DNA of 64,000 nt from Bradyrhizobium nitroreducens (GCF_002776695.1 NZ_LFJC01000003.1:3627375-3691374), one strand, 5' to 3'. Shown: positions 52,441 to 62,496, counted from the stretch's first letter. The notes: a model not told the origin generated them from the letters alone. A program made the numbers and translations.

Positions 52441-54183
52441 CTACTCGGTGCCTTCCGACCGGAAGATCGAGATCGAGATCGCGCGTCCCTGCGAGAAATT
52501 GTAGCCCTCGATGCGGGTGCCGACCTTGTAGCGCAGCCCGATCGCCTCGGCGCGCTGCACGAAGCTGCGCTCCGAGCGCTGCTCGACCAGTGCGAAGCGG
52601 CAGCTTCCCTGCCGCAGGAAATCCGCCGCGCCCGAGCCGTCGGTGAGCAGCGTCTGCGTGCCCGTCAGGAACACGAGGCTCGGCTCGTGATAGCCGGCAG
52701 CAGCCGCCTTCGGCCCGACGCACGTGACGTTGCGAAGCGCGCGTGCGACCTCGATGCTTGGGAATAGCGGCGTCAGTGACGGCAGCACGATGCCGTACAC
52801 CGTCACCGCCAGCATCAGCGCGGCGACCAGCGCGTTGAGCAGCGAGCGCTCGGCGCGGTTGTTGTCGTAGAGCCACCACGCGAACAGGCCGAAGATCAGC
52901 GAGGCCGCGATGAACGGCCAGGCCACGAAGGCCGGCTGCCGCGTCAACATCACCGCGCCGACCACCGCGATGATCGAGGCGGCCGCCGGAATTGCGAACC
53001 ACCAGGCCGAACCGCGCATCAGCCAGGAGCGCGACAGCACGCGCCGCTCCACCGCGCCGGCGGTGAGAATGGCGACGGCCGGATAGAGCGGCAGCACGTA
53101 ATGCGGCAGCTTGGTCAGCACCGCCTCGAACACGATCCATGACGGGATCAGCCAGGCGAGCAGGAACTGTGCACCGGGCTCGCGCCGCGCCCGCCACACC
53201 GCGGGCGCCGCCATCGCCGCGAGCGGCGCGCCCGGCCAGAACGTGATCCAGAACAGCGCCAGATACATGCCGGGCGGCGCGCCGTGGGATTCCTGGGCGC
53301 CTAACTTGCTCAGCATGTCGCCGCCGACGGAGTCCGCAAAGAAGGCATCGCCCGCGCGCCAGAAGATCGCGACGAACCAGGGCAGCACCAGCACCAGCAT
53401 CCACATCAGGCCCCAGACCGGGCGCAGCTTCCACAGCCAGGAGGCATCGCGGTCCTGGATCGCGAGCGCAACGATGGTCAGCCCTGCGAACATCAGGATC
53501 AGCGGCCCCTTGATCAGGATGCCGACCGCAAGCGCCGTCCAGAAGATCGCGGGCCAGCTCCAGGGCGGATGCGTCTCGTCCTCGGCGCGCTGCCAGGAGA
53601 GGTAAGCCCGCGCCATCGCGCCCATGGCGGCTGTCACGCAGAACAGCAGCATGGCGTCGGTCTTGGCGAGCCGCGCCTCGACGCCGAGCAGCACGGAGGC
53701 GCACATCAGGAGTGCGGACAGCACCGCGGCGCGCCGCGTGACGAAGCCGAGCGCGGCCCAATAGGTCATGAGCACTGCGCCGATCGCCCCGATCAGCGAC
53801 GGCAGCCGGTAAACCCAGATGCGCAATTCAGCCTTCGGCAGCTTCAGCGCCGAGGCAGCTTCAACCGCAACCGATTGCAACCAGTAGATGCCGACCGGCT
53901 TCTTGTAGCGGACGTCCTCCTGGAAGCGGATATCGACATAGTCGCCGCTCTCGACCATCTGCTTGGTGGCCTGGGCGAACCGCGCCTCGTCGCGATCAAC
54001 AGGCGGGATCGTGAAGAAGCCCGGCAGGAACAACAGCAGCGCACACAGCAGCAGGAAGGCAACGGCGCGGGCATGGCTGGCCGTGACGATGTCGAGCATG
54101 CTCACGAGTCGGCTGCCCGGATTTACGGGCGATTTCGGCTCGCGGGGCGCTCCAAAACGGGGGCTGGGATAGGTCTCGGCCAT
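52441..54183 (-). CDS. ArnT-like GT39 membrane glycosyltransferase
   Basis: A 580-residue integral membrane transferase of the ArnT/PMT type, which moves a sugar from a polyprenyl-phosphate donor onto lipid A or another envelope acceptor at the periplasmic face. The first periplasmic loop has the catalytic acidic motif VDRDEARFAQATKQM (about 62-76), followed by YKKPVGIYWLQ (about 93-103). Both are characteristic. About eleven hydrophobic helices precede a C-terminal periplasmic domain. With the GT2 sugar-carrier synthase, PAP2 and LAB_N genes it makes a self-consistent envelope glycolipid modification operon. The start gives an N-terminal cytoplasmic tail of about 30 residues. Confidence 0.92.
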   Translation of the reverse strand: MAETYPSPRFGAPREPKSPVNPGSRLVSMLDIVTASHARAVAFLLLCALLLFLPGFFTIPPVDRDEARFAQATKQMVESGDYVDIRFQEDVRYKKPVGIYWLQSVAVEAASALKLPKAELRIWVYRLPSLIGAIGAVLMTYWAALGFVTRRAAVLSALLMCASVLLGVEARLAKTDAMLLFCVTAAMGAMARAYLSWQRAEDETHPPWSWPAIFWTALAVGILIKGPLILMFAGLTIVALAIQDRDASWLWKLRPVWGLMWMLVLVLPWFVAIFWRAGDAFFADSVGGDMLSKLGAQESHGAPPGMYLALFWITFWPGAPLAAMAAPAVWRARREPGAQFLLAWLIPSWIVFEAVLTKLPHYVLPLYPAVAILTAGAVERRVLSRSWLMRGSAWWFAIPAAASIIAVVGAVMLTRQPAFVAWPFIAASLIFGLFAWWLYDNNRAERSLLNALVAALMLAVTVYGIVLPSLTPLFPSIEVARALRNVTCVGPKAAAAGYHEPSLVFLTGTQTLLTDGSGAADFLRQGSCRFALVEQRSERSFVQRAEAIGLRYKVGTRIEGYNFSQGRAISISIFRSEGTE

Positions 54184-54234
54184 TGGTTCCGCTTACGCTG
54201 AAACCGCCATTCCGACAACCGGTTAAGGCCAAGG

Positions 54235-56427
54235 TCATTGAATTCGAATGACGACTGTGTCCGCGGTGCCCGTAGCGTCGATCACGGTGAGCCGCGCAAA
54301 GCCGGGACCAGGTGGATTGATCAGGCGCTGGCGGCGGCCGTCGATCTCGCCAAGCGCCATGCCGTTAACCATGACGGTCATGGGCAGCACGCCGCCGGCG
54401 ACCTTGACCGGCATCGCTGCACTCTCCTGCCCCCCGGAGCGATCGACATCGATCCGCGAGCCGTTCAGCGGAAACTGGATATGCAGCGCCTGCTCGCGGC
54501 CGGTCCGCACCAGCTCGCCGACGGGGCGGAACCGCTTCAGCGGCAACGGCAGCTTGGCGTTGCTGGCGACCAGGGTTCCCCTCGGCGGCTTCGGCAAGGG
54601 AGCCAGCGTCTTGCCGGTGCGGGCGAAGGCATCGAACAGGATCGGTGCGGCGGCGACGCGCCCGATCAGGCCGGGAACCGGCGCGCCGTCGGGCCGGCCA
54701 ACCCAGACGCCGATCGTCATCCGGCCGTCGAACCCGACCGACCAGGCGTCACGATAGCCGTAGGAGGTCCCGGTCTTGAAGGCGATGCGGTTGTGAGCGG
54801 CGTTCTCCGGCGGCGGCGTGCCCAAAAGCACGTTGCCGACCTGCCAGGCCGCGACCTGATCCAGCAGCCGGAGCGGCTCGCGGTCGTCCTTGTCCGCCAT
54901 GACCTCGCGCAAAGGCTTGGTGGTGCCGAGGCGGGCGAAGCCGGTGTAGAGCTGGGCGAGATCCTGCAGCGTCACGCCGACGCCGCCGAGACCCATGGCG
55001 AGCCCCGGCGCTTCGTCCTTGGGCAGAACCAGATTGCCGCCGGCCTGGCGCAGCCGCGAGGCCAGCCGGCTCGAGCCGACGCGGTCGAGTAGCACGATCG
55101 CCGGCACGTTCAGGGATAATTGCAGCGCCTTCCTCACCGGCACCGTGCCCTGGAAGGTCATGTCGAAATTTTCCGGCGCGTAGGAGCCGAAGCGAACGGG
55201 ACGATCGTCGATCAGGCTTTCCGGATGAACGAAGCCGTCCTCGAAGGCGAGCCCGTAGATGAAGGGTTTCAGCGTCGAGCCCGGCGAGCGGATCGCGCGG
55301 GTCATGTCGACCTGCCCTGCCCGGCTCTCGTCGAAATAATCGGCTGAACCGACGCGGGCGAGCACATCCCCGCTCTCGTTATCGACCACGATGATGCCGA
55401 CCGAAATGTTGGGTCCGAGCGCAATGGCGCGGTCGCGCGCCAGCGGCTCCAGCACCTTCTGCAAATTCGCATCGAGCGTGAGCTTGATGACCGGCTTATC
55501 CTTCACCGTCGACAGCGCGGTGTCGGACGCATGTGGCGCCAGGATCGGCATCGGCTTGCGCAGCTTTGGCACGGGCACGGCCTTGGCCAGCTTTGCGTCG
55601 TCTGCGCTGACCACTTGCTCCTCGACCATGCGGTCGAGCACGCGGTCGCGCGCCTTGCGCGCGGCCTCGGGATGGCGGTCGAGCCGGCGCGTCTCCGGCG
55701 ATTGCGGCAGCGCCACCAGGAGCGCGGCTTCGGCCAACGACAGGCGCTTCGGTTCCTTGCCGAGGTAGCCGATCGAGGCGGAGCGGATGCCTTCGAGATT
55801 GCCGCCGTAAGGCGCCAGCGCGAGATAGAGATCGAGGATCTGCTCCTTGCTCAGGGTCCGCTCGATCTCGATGGCGCGCACCATCTGCCGCAGTTTTGCG
55901 TACAGCGAGCGCTGCCGCCGCGGCTCCATCAACCGCGCGAGCTGCATGCTGATGGTCGAGCCGCCCGACACGATGTGGCCGCGCGTTGCGAGCTGCAAGG
56001 CGGCCCGCCCCAGCGCCAGCGGGTCGATGCCGTCATGGGCATAGAAGCGCTGGTCTTCATAAGCGAGCAGCAGCTTCAGATAGGTCGGGTCGACGTTGGC
56101 TTTGGCGTCGACCGGCAGCCGCCAACGGCCGTCGGCCATCGCATAGGCCCGCAGCAGCTTGCCGTTGCGGTCGACGATGGTGGTGGAGACCTGGCGGGCT
56201 TCGTCGAGCGGGAGCGGACCGAGCGAGTAGACCCAGCCGACGAAGCCGATGATGGCGAGGATGAGGATGAAGGCGGCGGCTGAGAGGACGCGAAGGCCCC
56301 CACCCCTTGCTCCGTCATGGCCGGGCTCGTCCCGGCCATCGACGTTCTTCGTCGCGGCAGCAAAGTCCGTGGATGCCCGGGACGAGCCCGGGCATGACGA
56401 CGGAGTTTGGGGCGCGATCTCGCTCAT
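54235..56427 (-). CDS. pbpC: Penicillin-binding protein 1C, with a repeat-derived N-terminal tail
   Basis: A bifunctional peptidoglycan synthase. ATG at 56427 gives 730 residues (an overlapping GTG at 56436 is possible). After the membrane helix (about 46-70) comes the GT51 transglycosylase with EDQRFYAHDG (E124) and GGSTISMQLARL. The transpeptidase has SxxK as STLK (384-387), SLN, and KTGT (551-554). A C-terminal BiPBP_C-type domain ends the protein. Residues about 9-39 (SSCPGSSRAST... to GRDEPGHDG) are the in-frame translation of a twin-hairpin DNA repeat. PbpC is paired with the alpha-2-macroglobulin gene upstream, as in many proteobacteria. Confidence 0.95.
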   Translation of the reverse strand: MSEIAPQTPSSCPGSSRASTDFAAATKNVDGRDEPGHDGARGGGLRVLSAAAFILILAIIGFVGWVYSLGPLPLDEARQVSTTIVDRNGKLLRAYAMADGRWRLPVDAKANVDPTYLKLLLAYEDQRFYAHDGIDPLALGRAALQLATRGHIVSGGSTISMQLARLMEPRRQRSLYAKLRQMVRAIEIERTLSKEQILDLYLALAPYGGNLEGIRSASIGYLGKEPKRLSLAEAALLVALPQSPETRRLDRHPEAARKARDRVLDRMVEEQVVSADDAKLAKAVPVPKLRKPMPILAPHASDTALSTVKDKPVIKLTLDANLQKVLEPLARDRAIALGPNISVGIIVVDNESGDVLARVGSADYFDESRAGQVDMTRAIRSPGSTLKPFIYGLAFEDGFVHPESLIDDRPVRFGSYAPENFDMTFQGTVPVRKALQLSLNVPAIVLLDRVGSSRLASRLRQAGGNLVLPKDEAPGLAMGLGGVGVTLQDLAQLYTGFARLGTTKPLREVMADKDDREPLRLLDQVAAWQVGNVLLGTPPPENAAHNRIAFKTGTSYGYRDAWSVGFDGRMTIGVWVGRPDGAPVPGLIGRVAAAPILFDAFARTGKTLAPLPKPPRGTLVASNAKLPLPLKRFRPVGELVRTGREQALHIQFPLNGSRIDVDRSGGQESAAMPVKVAGGVLPMTVMVNGMALGEIDGRRQRLINPPGPGFARLTVIDATGTADTVVIRIQ
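56312..56403. repeat. Twin-hairpin repeat inserted in pbpC
   Basis: Two perfect hairpins lie head to head. ATGGCCGGG-CTCGT-CCCGGCCAT covers 56317-56339, and ATGCCCGGG-ACGAG-CCCGGGCAT covers 56373-56395. Their loops are complementary, and outer CCGTCATG/CATGACG flanks enclose both. This matches a dispersed Bradyrhizobium-type palindromic element normally found between genes. Here it lies in frame within the cytoplasmic tail region of pbpC. Confidence 0.8.
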
Positions 56428-56432
56428 GTCAC

Positions 56433-59400
56433 TCACTTCGCCGCCCGCACCTCGACCGTTCCCGTGCCCGTCCGCCCGTACCGCGAGGGATTGTACATGT
56501 CCTCGACATAGGCCTGCGGCAGCACGTATTTGCCGGGCGAGACCACGCGCACGACATAGGCGACGGTGAAGACCGCCTTGGAATCCGAGGCGCGGTCGAC
56601 GGCCGCGGTGAAGCGGTCGTCGCGGAACTCGGTGTTTTCAGGCTCCTCGCCATCCTCGATCCAGTCCAGCGTGCCGCTGTCGCCGGACGAGACCAGCTTC
56701 GGGTTGTCGATCTCGAGGCCGGCCGGCAGATAGTCCGACACCATGATGTGGCCGTACTCGGGCTTGGCCTCAGTGATCTTCAGCACCACCGCAAAGCGCT
56801 GGTTCTGCTTGACCTTGCTGATGTCGGCGGGCTTGCCGTCGAGCGTGAAGTAGTTGCGCTCGATCTTGAAGCCGTTCGATGCCGCCGGCTCCGGCGTCAC
56901 CGGCGAGCCCGACACCGAGACCACCGCCTGCACCGGCGCATCGCCGGTGTTGGTGATCTTCAGCGGCTTGCCATCCAGCGTCGCGGCCTTGTAGCTGCGA
57001 TAGAGCGCGGTCTTGACCGGTTGGCCGTCCACTTCCATGGACAGGTTCTCCTTGGCCAGCGCCCGCGCCGCCAGCACCAGCCACGCATTCTCCTGCGTGG
57101 AGGTGTAGGGGGTGAGCCCACGCGCGGTCTCGACCCGGCTCACGGCCTGCGTCAGCGTCGCCTTCGGCGCGTTGCCTTCGCTGGCGAGCGAGACCAGAGC
57201 CGCGGCATCGCGGAGCTGCGAGCCGTAGTCGGTGCGGCCGAACTCCAGCACCGGCTTCGGCGCGAGGCTGTCGAGCGCGGCGCCGTAGACCCGCTCGGCA
57301 CGGTTGCGGTCGCCGACCAGAGCGAGCGCCGCGGCGAGCTGGGACTTCGCGATCGGGGTCGCGAGGTTGTTCAGCTTGGTGTCGGCGAGATAGCGGAGAT
57401 CGCCGATCGGCGCCGCGCCGTTGCGGGCGAGCACGTAGAGGCCGTAGGCGAGATCGCGCCCGCCGTCCTTCTCCGGCTCGTTGCCGTTGACGACGGAGTT
57501 TCTGACGCGGTCGAGTGCGTTCTTGAACAGCACGTCCGGCACCACAAAGCCCTTTTCGCGGGCGCGGGTGAGGAAGTCCGTCACATAGGCATCGAGCCAG
57601 GCGTCGTCACCGCCCGCCGACCACAGGCCGAACGACCCGTTCGAGCCCTGACGCGCCAGGAGCCGCTCGATCGCATCGCGGATGCGCTGGTCGACCTCGG
57701 TGTCCATGGCCAGGTGCGCGCCCGCCGCGAGCTCGTTGACATAGAGCAGCGGCATCGCGCGGCTCGTGATCTGCTCAGAGCAGCCATAGGGGTAGCGGTC
57801 GAGCGCTTTGAGGATGGTCGCGGCATCGAGCGCAGTCGACAGGCTCGCCGAGACCGAAACGCTGCCGGTGCCCGGCACGAGGTCGGAGAACATGTCCGAG
57901 GTCAGCGTCAGGCTCTCGCCCTTCGCCAGCGTCCGGATCGAGCGCCGCGCCAGCACCTGCGTCGCCGCCTTGACGTCGAACGCGTAGTGCCGCGCCAGCG
58001 TCAGGCCGTTCGGCCCCTTGATGTCGACGTCGAGCGTCGCCTGCCCCGCTGCGGTCGCATCGACCGCAAGCGAGAACGAGTTGCGCTGCTTGGCGGCGAG
58101 CTTGACCGTGGTCGCGGGGTTGCCGGTCATCTTCACCGGCCCGCCCGTCTTCACGTTGATGACGTAATCGCCGGCCTGGCCTTCGACATTGTCGATCTCG
58201 AGGTTGACCGTGCCGTGGTCGCCATTGAGCAGGAAGCGCGGCAGGGTCGTGGTCAGCACCACGGGGTCGCGGATCACGACATCGGTGTTGGCGCGGCCGA
58301 GCTTGGTCGCGGTCCACGCCACCGCCATCACCCGCGCCGTGCCGGCGAACTCCGGCATGTCGAAGTCCACCTCGGCTGTGCCGTCGGCGCCGACCGTGAC
58401 GATGCCCGAGTAGAGCGCGAGCGGCTTTTGCGTGGGCGGCGAGCCCTGCAGCTCGGCGGCCCCGGCGTCGCCGCCGGACTTGATCTGGCCGCGCGTGCCG
58501 GACATGCCGTCGATCAATTGCCCATAGAGGTCGCGGATCTCCGCGCTCAGGCGGCGCTGGCCAAGATAATAATCGTCCGGCGCCGGCGGCTTGTAGTTGG
58601 TGAGATTGAGAATGCCGACGTCGACCGCGGCAATGACGATCTTGGCGTCCTCGCCCGGATTGAGCCCTTCGAGCTTGACCGGGATCTTCAGCGTCGAATT
58701 CGGACGGACCAGCGGCGGCGGGGACAACTTCACCTGCAAGGTGCGGGTCTGCTTGTCGATGCCGAACCATTTCAGGCCGATCGCGCGGCCCGGCATGCGC
58801 TGGGCCGCCGCATCGAGCGGCCGGCGCAGCGTCGCCACCACGTAAGCGCCGGTGCCCCAGTCCTTGCCGACCGGGAGCTTCACCTGCGCGGTGCCTTCCT
58901 TGACGTCGATGGTCTGCGTCGTCAGCAAGCGGTCGCCGAGCACGTTGATGGTGAGCTTGCCGGCACTGCGGACGTTGACCGACACCGTCATGGTGTCGCC
59001 GGAAGCGTATTGCGGCTTGTCGATCGAGGTCTCCAACAGGTCCGGCGTGTCGGCGCTGCCGTCGGAATACCAGCCGACGTCGAACTGCACCGAGGTCACG
59101 GGGCCATCGGCGTCGTTCGACTTCACATCGAGCCGGTAGCGGCCGGGTTGGGGGCTCAGCGAAATCCGCGCCGGCTTGTCGGCGGCAATGGTCACGTCAC
59201 CGTCGGCGATGCGCGAGGTCGACTTGACCGGCTCGTACTCCCAGTAATTGTTCTGACGATACCATTGATAGCGTGACTCCATCTTCAGGAGCTCGTAGCG
59301 CAGGCCGTCGCGGCGCAGCTTCTCGCCCTCGGGCGACACGAACACGACGTCGAACTCGGCCTTGTCGCCCTCCGCGACGTTCTTGTCGCCAAACAGCGGC

Positions 59401-61637
59401 TTGATGCCGATCTGTGCCACGCTGGGCGCGACCGGCAGCACGATCTTGCGCTCGACCGCGCGGCCGCCAGTCTCGACCATGCGGACGAAGATCTGCGCCT
59501 CCTGCGGACGGGTCGAGGTCGGCTGCTTGTCCAGCGTCACCGGGAAGGTCGCGACACCATTGGCGTCGGCCTCGGGCAGGTTCTCCAGCGGCGTGCGCTC
59601 GTTCGAGTTGGTCTCCTCGTCGGCGACGCCGAACTGGTAGCCGGCAAAGCCGGGACGCTCAGTCGCGGGCGCGATCAGCATGTCGCCTTCGAGTGCAAGA
59701 CCCGAGGCCGGCGCGCCATAGAGGAAATGGCCGTCCGCCTTAAGCTCCACAGGAGCGTTAGCTTTGATCAGCTTGTCCTTGGCGGACAAGTCGAATTCGA
59801 TCCTGTCAGGGACGTAATCCTCGACCATGAAGGTGGTCTCGCCGACCGAAGAGCCCTTCGGGTCGGTGAAGGCGCGTACCCGCCAGGTCCCGGTCGGCAC
59901 GGCCGAATTGAGCGGCACGGCCAGCGTGCGGCCGCCGGCGCCCTGGTCGGACAGCACGGCGCGGCGGAATTCGACGCCGTCGGGGCGCTCGATCACCAGG
60001 GTCATCGGGCCGCCGGTCACGGCGTTACCCTGCCCGTCGCGCAGGAGGGCGGTGAGGTAGACGGTCTCGCTGGAGCGATAGACGCCGCGCTCGGCATAGA
60101 CGAAGGCATCGGCGCCCGCAGGCACTGCGCGGCCGGAGACGCCGCGGTCGGACAGGTCGAAGGCGGAGGTCTTCAGGCTGAGGAAGGCATAATCGGCCTT
60201 CTCACCGGTGACCGTCAGCATCGCCGGCGACAGGCCGCCCTCGCCGCGCGCAAGGCCCGCCTCGAACAGCACGTGGCCGGAATCATCGGTCTTGCGGGTT
60301 GCCAGGATCTCGTTGTTGCGGGCAACCAGCCGCACCTCGGCCTTGCCGACCGGATCGGTCGAGGCCAGCGAATTGACGAACACGTGGATGCCGTCATTGC
60401 CGGAATAGGCGGTGACGCCGAGATCGGAGACGATGAACCATTGCGTCGCGAGCTGGTACTCGTCGTCTGAGCCCGGGCCCTTGGCGGCGGCCGTCATCAC
60501 GTAGACGCCGGGCTGAAGCTCGCCGAGCGCCTGGTCGACCGGGAATGCCGTGGTGACGTCCTGATTCAGCGTCATCGCGGTCGCGAGCTCGCCGGTCCAG
60601 ACCTTGACGCCGCGCTCGTCGCCGAGGTCGCTGAGCTGGTATTTCGACAGCGTCTTCTGGAAGTCGCTGTCGACCACCGTGTTGATCAGGTTGCGGTCGC
60701 CGATCCGGAACACGTTGATGTTGACCGCGGGCGTGTTGACGCTGACCACGGGAATGCCGCGCTGGCCGGTCCGGGGCAGCACATAGGCGCGGCTGGTGAA
60801 GCGCACGAACGGCTTGCGGTCGCGCACATAGATGTTGAACTCGGCCGATTTCGGCAGCCCCTCCTTTACTGTGGACGGCAGGCCGGCGCGCAAATTGATG
60901 TTGTAGCGCTCGCCGTGCTTCAGCCCGTCGACGCAGAGCTGCTTGCCCTCGGCCGAGAGCGCCGGCTTGTCCTGGCCCGCCAGCGCCAGGAATGGCGCAA
61001 AGTCGGTGCGTTTGGCCAATTCCTCCGAGAACTGGAAGCAGGCCCGCGGGCTCGCCGAATCCGAGTCCACGGTGTAATCGAGCAGCCGGAAGCCGTGCTC
61101 ATCGCGCATCTTCTCGTATTGGCCGCGGACGTCGGCGACCTCGCGCATGTCGAGCGACAGCCGCAGCGCATCCAGCGCCGGCCGCCACAGCTTGCGTTCG
61201 GCCAGCGACTTGCCGAGCACGGCGAGCGCCTCGGCCTCCTCGCCCGGATTGCCGGCACGCTGGTAGGCGATGTAGGCCGCGGTCGAGGCGCGCTCCAGCA
61301 GGAAGGTTTGCTCGCTCGAGCTCTTCGGCGAGATCTGGAAGATGACCTTCGCCAGCCGCAGCCAGTTGCCGGTATCCTCCGGCGTGGTCGCCGCGATCTG
61401 GCCGAGCACCGACAGGCCGGTGCGGAAATCATTGCGCCGGAACGCGGCGTCGGCGTCCGTCTTCAGGGTCGCGTTGGTCTTGGCGACCGGCCCCGCCTCG
61501 CTCTTGATCTGCGCTTCCAGCTTGGTCGCGGAATCGGCGAGATCGTCGCGCTTGAACGCCTTGTCGGCAGCTTGCGCTGAGCTGAGGCCGAGCGCCAGCG
61601 CGGCGCAGATTGTGACGGCGCGAACAAGACCGATCAT
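56433..61637 (-). CDS. yfhM: Bacterial alpha-2-macroglobulin (YfhM-like)
   Basis: A large periplasmic protease-trap protein. ATG at 61637 gives 1734 residues with a Sec signal peptide (MIGLVRAVTICAALALGL..., cut near AQA/AD). No lipobox cysteine is present, unlike the E. coli lipoprotein YfhM, so it should be soluble or loosely bound. MG domains run through the first two thirds. A bait region is followed by the thioester motif GCSEQ (C1286, Q1289; 57771-57782), intact and inside an alpha-alpha toroid region. Its partner pbpC begins across its stop codon. The pair is thought to trap proteases that enter when the envelope is damaged, while PbpC repairs the wall. Confidence 0.95.
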   Translation of the reverse strand: MIGLVRAVTICAALALGLSSAQAADKAFKRDDLADSATKLEAQIKSEAGPVAKTNATLKTDADAAFRRNDFRTGLSVLGQIAATTPEDTGNWLRLAKVIFQISPKSSSEQTFLLERASTAAYIAYQRAGNPGEEAEALAVLGKSLAERKLWRPALDALRLSLDMREVADVRGQYEKMRDEHGFRLLDYTVDSDSASPRACFQFSEELAKRTDFAPFLALAGQDKPALSAEGKQLCVDGLKHGERYNINLRAGLPSTVKEGLPKSAEFNIYVRDRKPFVRFTSRAYVLPRTGQRGIPVVSVNTPAVNINVFRIGDRNLINTVVDSDFQKTLSKYQLSDLGDERGVKVWTGELATAMTLNQDVTTAFPVDQALGELQPGVYVMTAAAKGPGSDDEYQLATQWFIVSDLGVTAYSGNDGIHVFVNSLASTDPVGKAEVRLVARNNEILATRKTDDSGHVLFEAGLARGEGGLSPAMLTVTGEKADYAFLSLKTSAFDLSDRGVSGRAVPAGADAFVYAERGVYRSSETVYLTALLRDGQGNAVTGGPMTLVIERPDGVEFRRAVLSDQGAGGRTLAVPLNSAVPTGTWRVRAFTDPKGSSVGETTFMVEDYVPDRIEFDLSAKDKLIKANAPVELKADGHFLYGAPASGLALEGDMLIAPATERPGFAGYQFGVADEETNSNERTPLENLPEADANGVATFPVTLDKQPTSTRPQEAQIFVRMVETGGRAVERKIVLPVAPSVAQIGIKPLFGDKNVAEGDKAEFDVVFVSPEGEKLRRDGLRYELLKMESRYQWYRQNNYWEYEPVKSTSRIADGDVTIAADKPARISLSPQPGRYRLDVKSNDADGPVTSVQFDVGWYSDGSADTPDLLETSIDKPQYASGDTMTVSVNVRSAGKLTINVLGDRLLTTQTIDVKEGTAQVKLPVGKDWGTGAYVVATLRRPLDAAAQRMPGRAIGLKWFGIDKQTRTLQVKLSPPPLVRPNSTLKIPVKLEGLNPGEDAKIVIAAVDVGILNLTNYKPPAPDDYYLGQRRLSAEIRDLYGQLIDGMSGTRGQIKSGGDAGAAELQGSPPTQKPLALYSGIVTVGADGTAEVDFDMPEFAGTARVMAVAWTATKLGRANTDVVIRDPVVLTTTLPRFLLNGDHGTVNLEIDNVEGQAGDYVINVKTGGPVKMTGNPATTVKLAAKQRNSFSLAVDATAAGQATLDVDIKGPNGLTLARHYAFDVKAATQVLARRSIRTLAKGESLTLTSDMFSDLVPGTGSVSVSASLSTALDAATILKALDRYPYGCSEQITSRAMPLLYVNELAAGAHLAMDTEVDQRIRDAIERLLARQGSNGSFGLWSAGGDDAWLDAYVTDFLTRAREKGFVVPDVLFKNALDRVRNSVVNGNEPEKDGGRDLAYGLYVLARNGAAPIGDLRYLADTKLNNLATPIAKSQLAAALALVGDRNRAERVYGAALDSLAPKPVLEFGRTDYGSQLRDAAALVSLASEGNAPKATLTQAVSRVETARGLTPYTSTQENAWLVLAARALAKENLSMEVDGQPVKTALYRSYKAATLDGKPLKITNTGDAPVQAVVSVSGSPVTPEPAASNGFKIERNYFTLDGKPADISKVKQNQRFAVVLKITEAKPEYGHIMVSDYLPAGLEIDNPKLVSSGDSGTLDWIEDGEEPENTEFRDDRFTAAVDRASDSKAVFTVAYVVRVVSPGKYVLPQAYVEDMYNPSRYGRTGTGTVEVRAAK

Positions 61638-62041
61638 GATGGACTCCCGGAAATCGCGGACAGCCGCCCGCAGGCAGCATGAAATGCGCGGAAAGGTGAC
61701 GGACTCAAGGCGATGGAACCAAAGGTGCAAATCGTCGCATTCGCCATGGAAAGGCAAGCCCAGAGGAGACCGATCAAGATACCGCCGCACACGCCGTCCT
61801 GATGGCGCAGCAATACCCGACCCGTCGACCGACGGCCACGTCCCGGAAGCTGGCCAGCGTTCCCGGCGATGTGATCCATCGTCCAGTCCGCTGCCGCTCA
61901 ACCCGGCACCCTGACATGCCACCGTCTCGCTTTGTCGCTGCATTCAGCAAAACGGTTCGGTTCAGGCTTGGCGAAAGACGATATTTTTCCTATTGGCATG
62001 ATAGATGACCAGCCGGCCCCCAAACCGGGGCGGCAAAAGAC
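61638..62041. other. Intergenic region upstream of yfhM and tRNA-Arg
   Basis: About 400 bp with no protein-like frame on either strand. The left part should contain the yfhM-pbpC promoter. An AT-rich patch at 61977-62005 (ATATTTTTCCTATTGGCATGATAGAT) is the likely tRNA-Arg promoter region. No repeat was seen. Confidence 0.4.
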
Positions 62042-62118
62042 GGTCCCGTAGCTCAACTGGATAGAGCATCAGATTTCTACTCTGAGGGTTGCAGGTTCGA
62101 TTCCTGCCGGGATCGCCA
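62042..62118 (+). tRNA. tRNA-Arg (TCT)
   Basis: A complete cloverleaf on the plus strand. Acceptor GGTCCCG pairs with CGGGATC. The anticodon stem TCAGA/TCTGA encloses TTTCTAC with anticodon TCT. The T arm contains GGTTCGATTCC and a genomic CCA ends at 62118. Confidence 0.97.
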
Positions 62119-62235
62119 GTCGCATTCGCCGATCAACCGCCTTCACGAACGCGTGGGTAGCCATACGCCGGCCTTTGACCGGCGCCGATCAGCCCTATCT
62201 ATGCGGCGGGCGAATTGCGCCCGACAGGTTTCTTG

Positions 62236-62496
62236 ATGCAGCAATCCGAATTGACCAGAATGGCGATCGCCTCCGTGGTGGCGATCGGTGCGATGTCTTA
62301 TTTGGCCATCGACGCAGGCGTGGTGAACACCAATGTGGTCACGAAGCCCATCAAGGTGGCTCAGGCCTCGATCGTTGGCGCTGCGATGGGCCAGCATCAC
62401 CTTGCCTTCGCCGTTCAGGAGTGGGCGCGTCCCAGCCACGCCAACAACGAAACCCACGAAAAGCCCGTTGTGGAGCATTGCCTGGCGGTCGACTGA
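62236..62496 (+). CDS. Possible small membrane or secreted protein, 86 aa
   Basis: ATG at 62236 starts MQQSELTRMAIASVVAIGAM, whose residues 9-27 form a hydrophobic segment that could be a signal or anchor. The rest is His/Val-rich with no motif. A strong terminator 33 bases after the stop (62529-62545) supports transcription through here. The ribosome-binding site is weak (CAGG). I do not recognise the family; an untranslated RNA from the same stretch is an alternative. Confidence 0.42.
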   Translation: MQQSELTRMAIASVVAIGAMSYLAIDAGVVNTNVVTKPIKVAQASIVGAAMGQHHLAFAVQEWARPSHANNETHEKPVVEHCLAVD

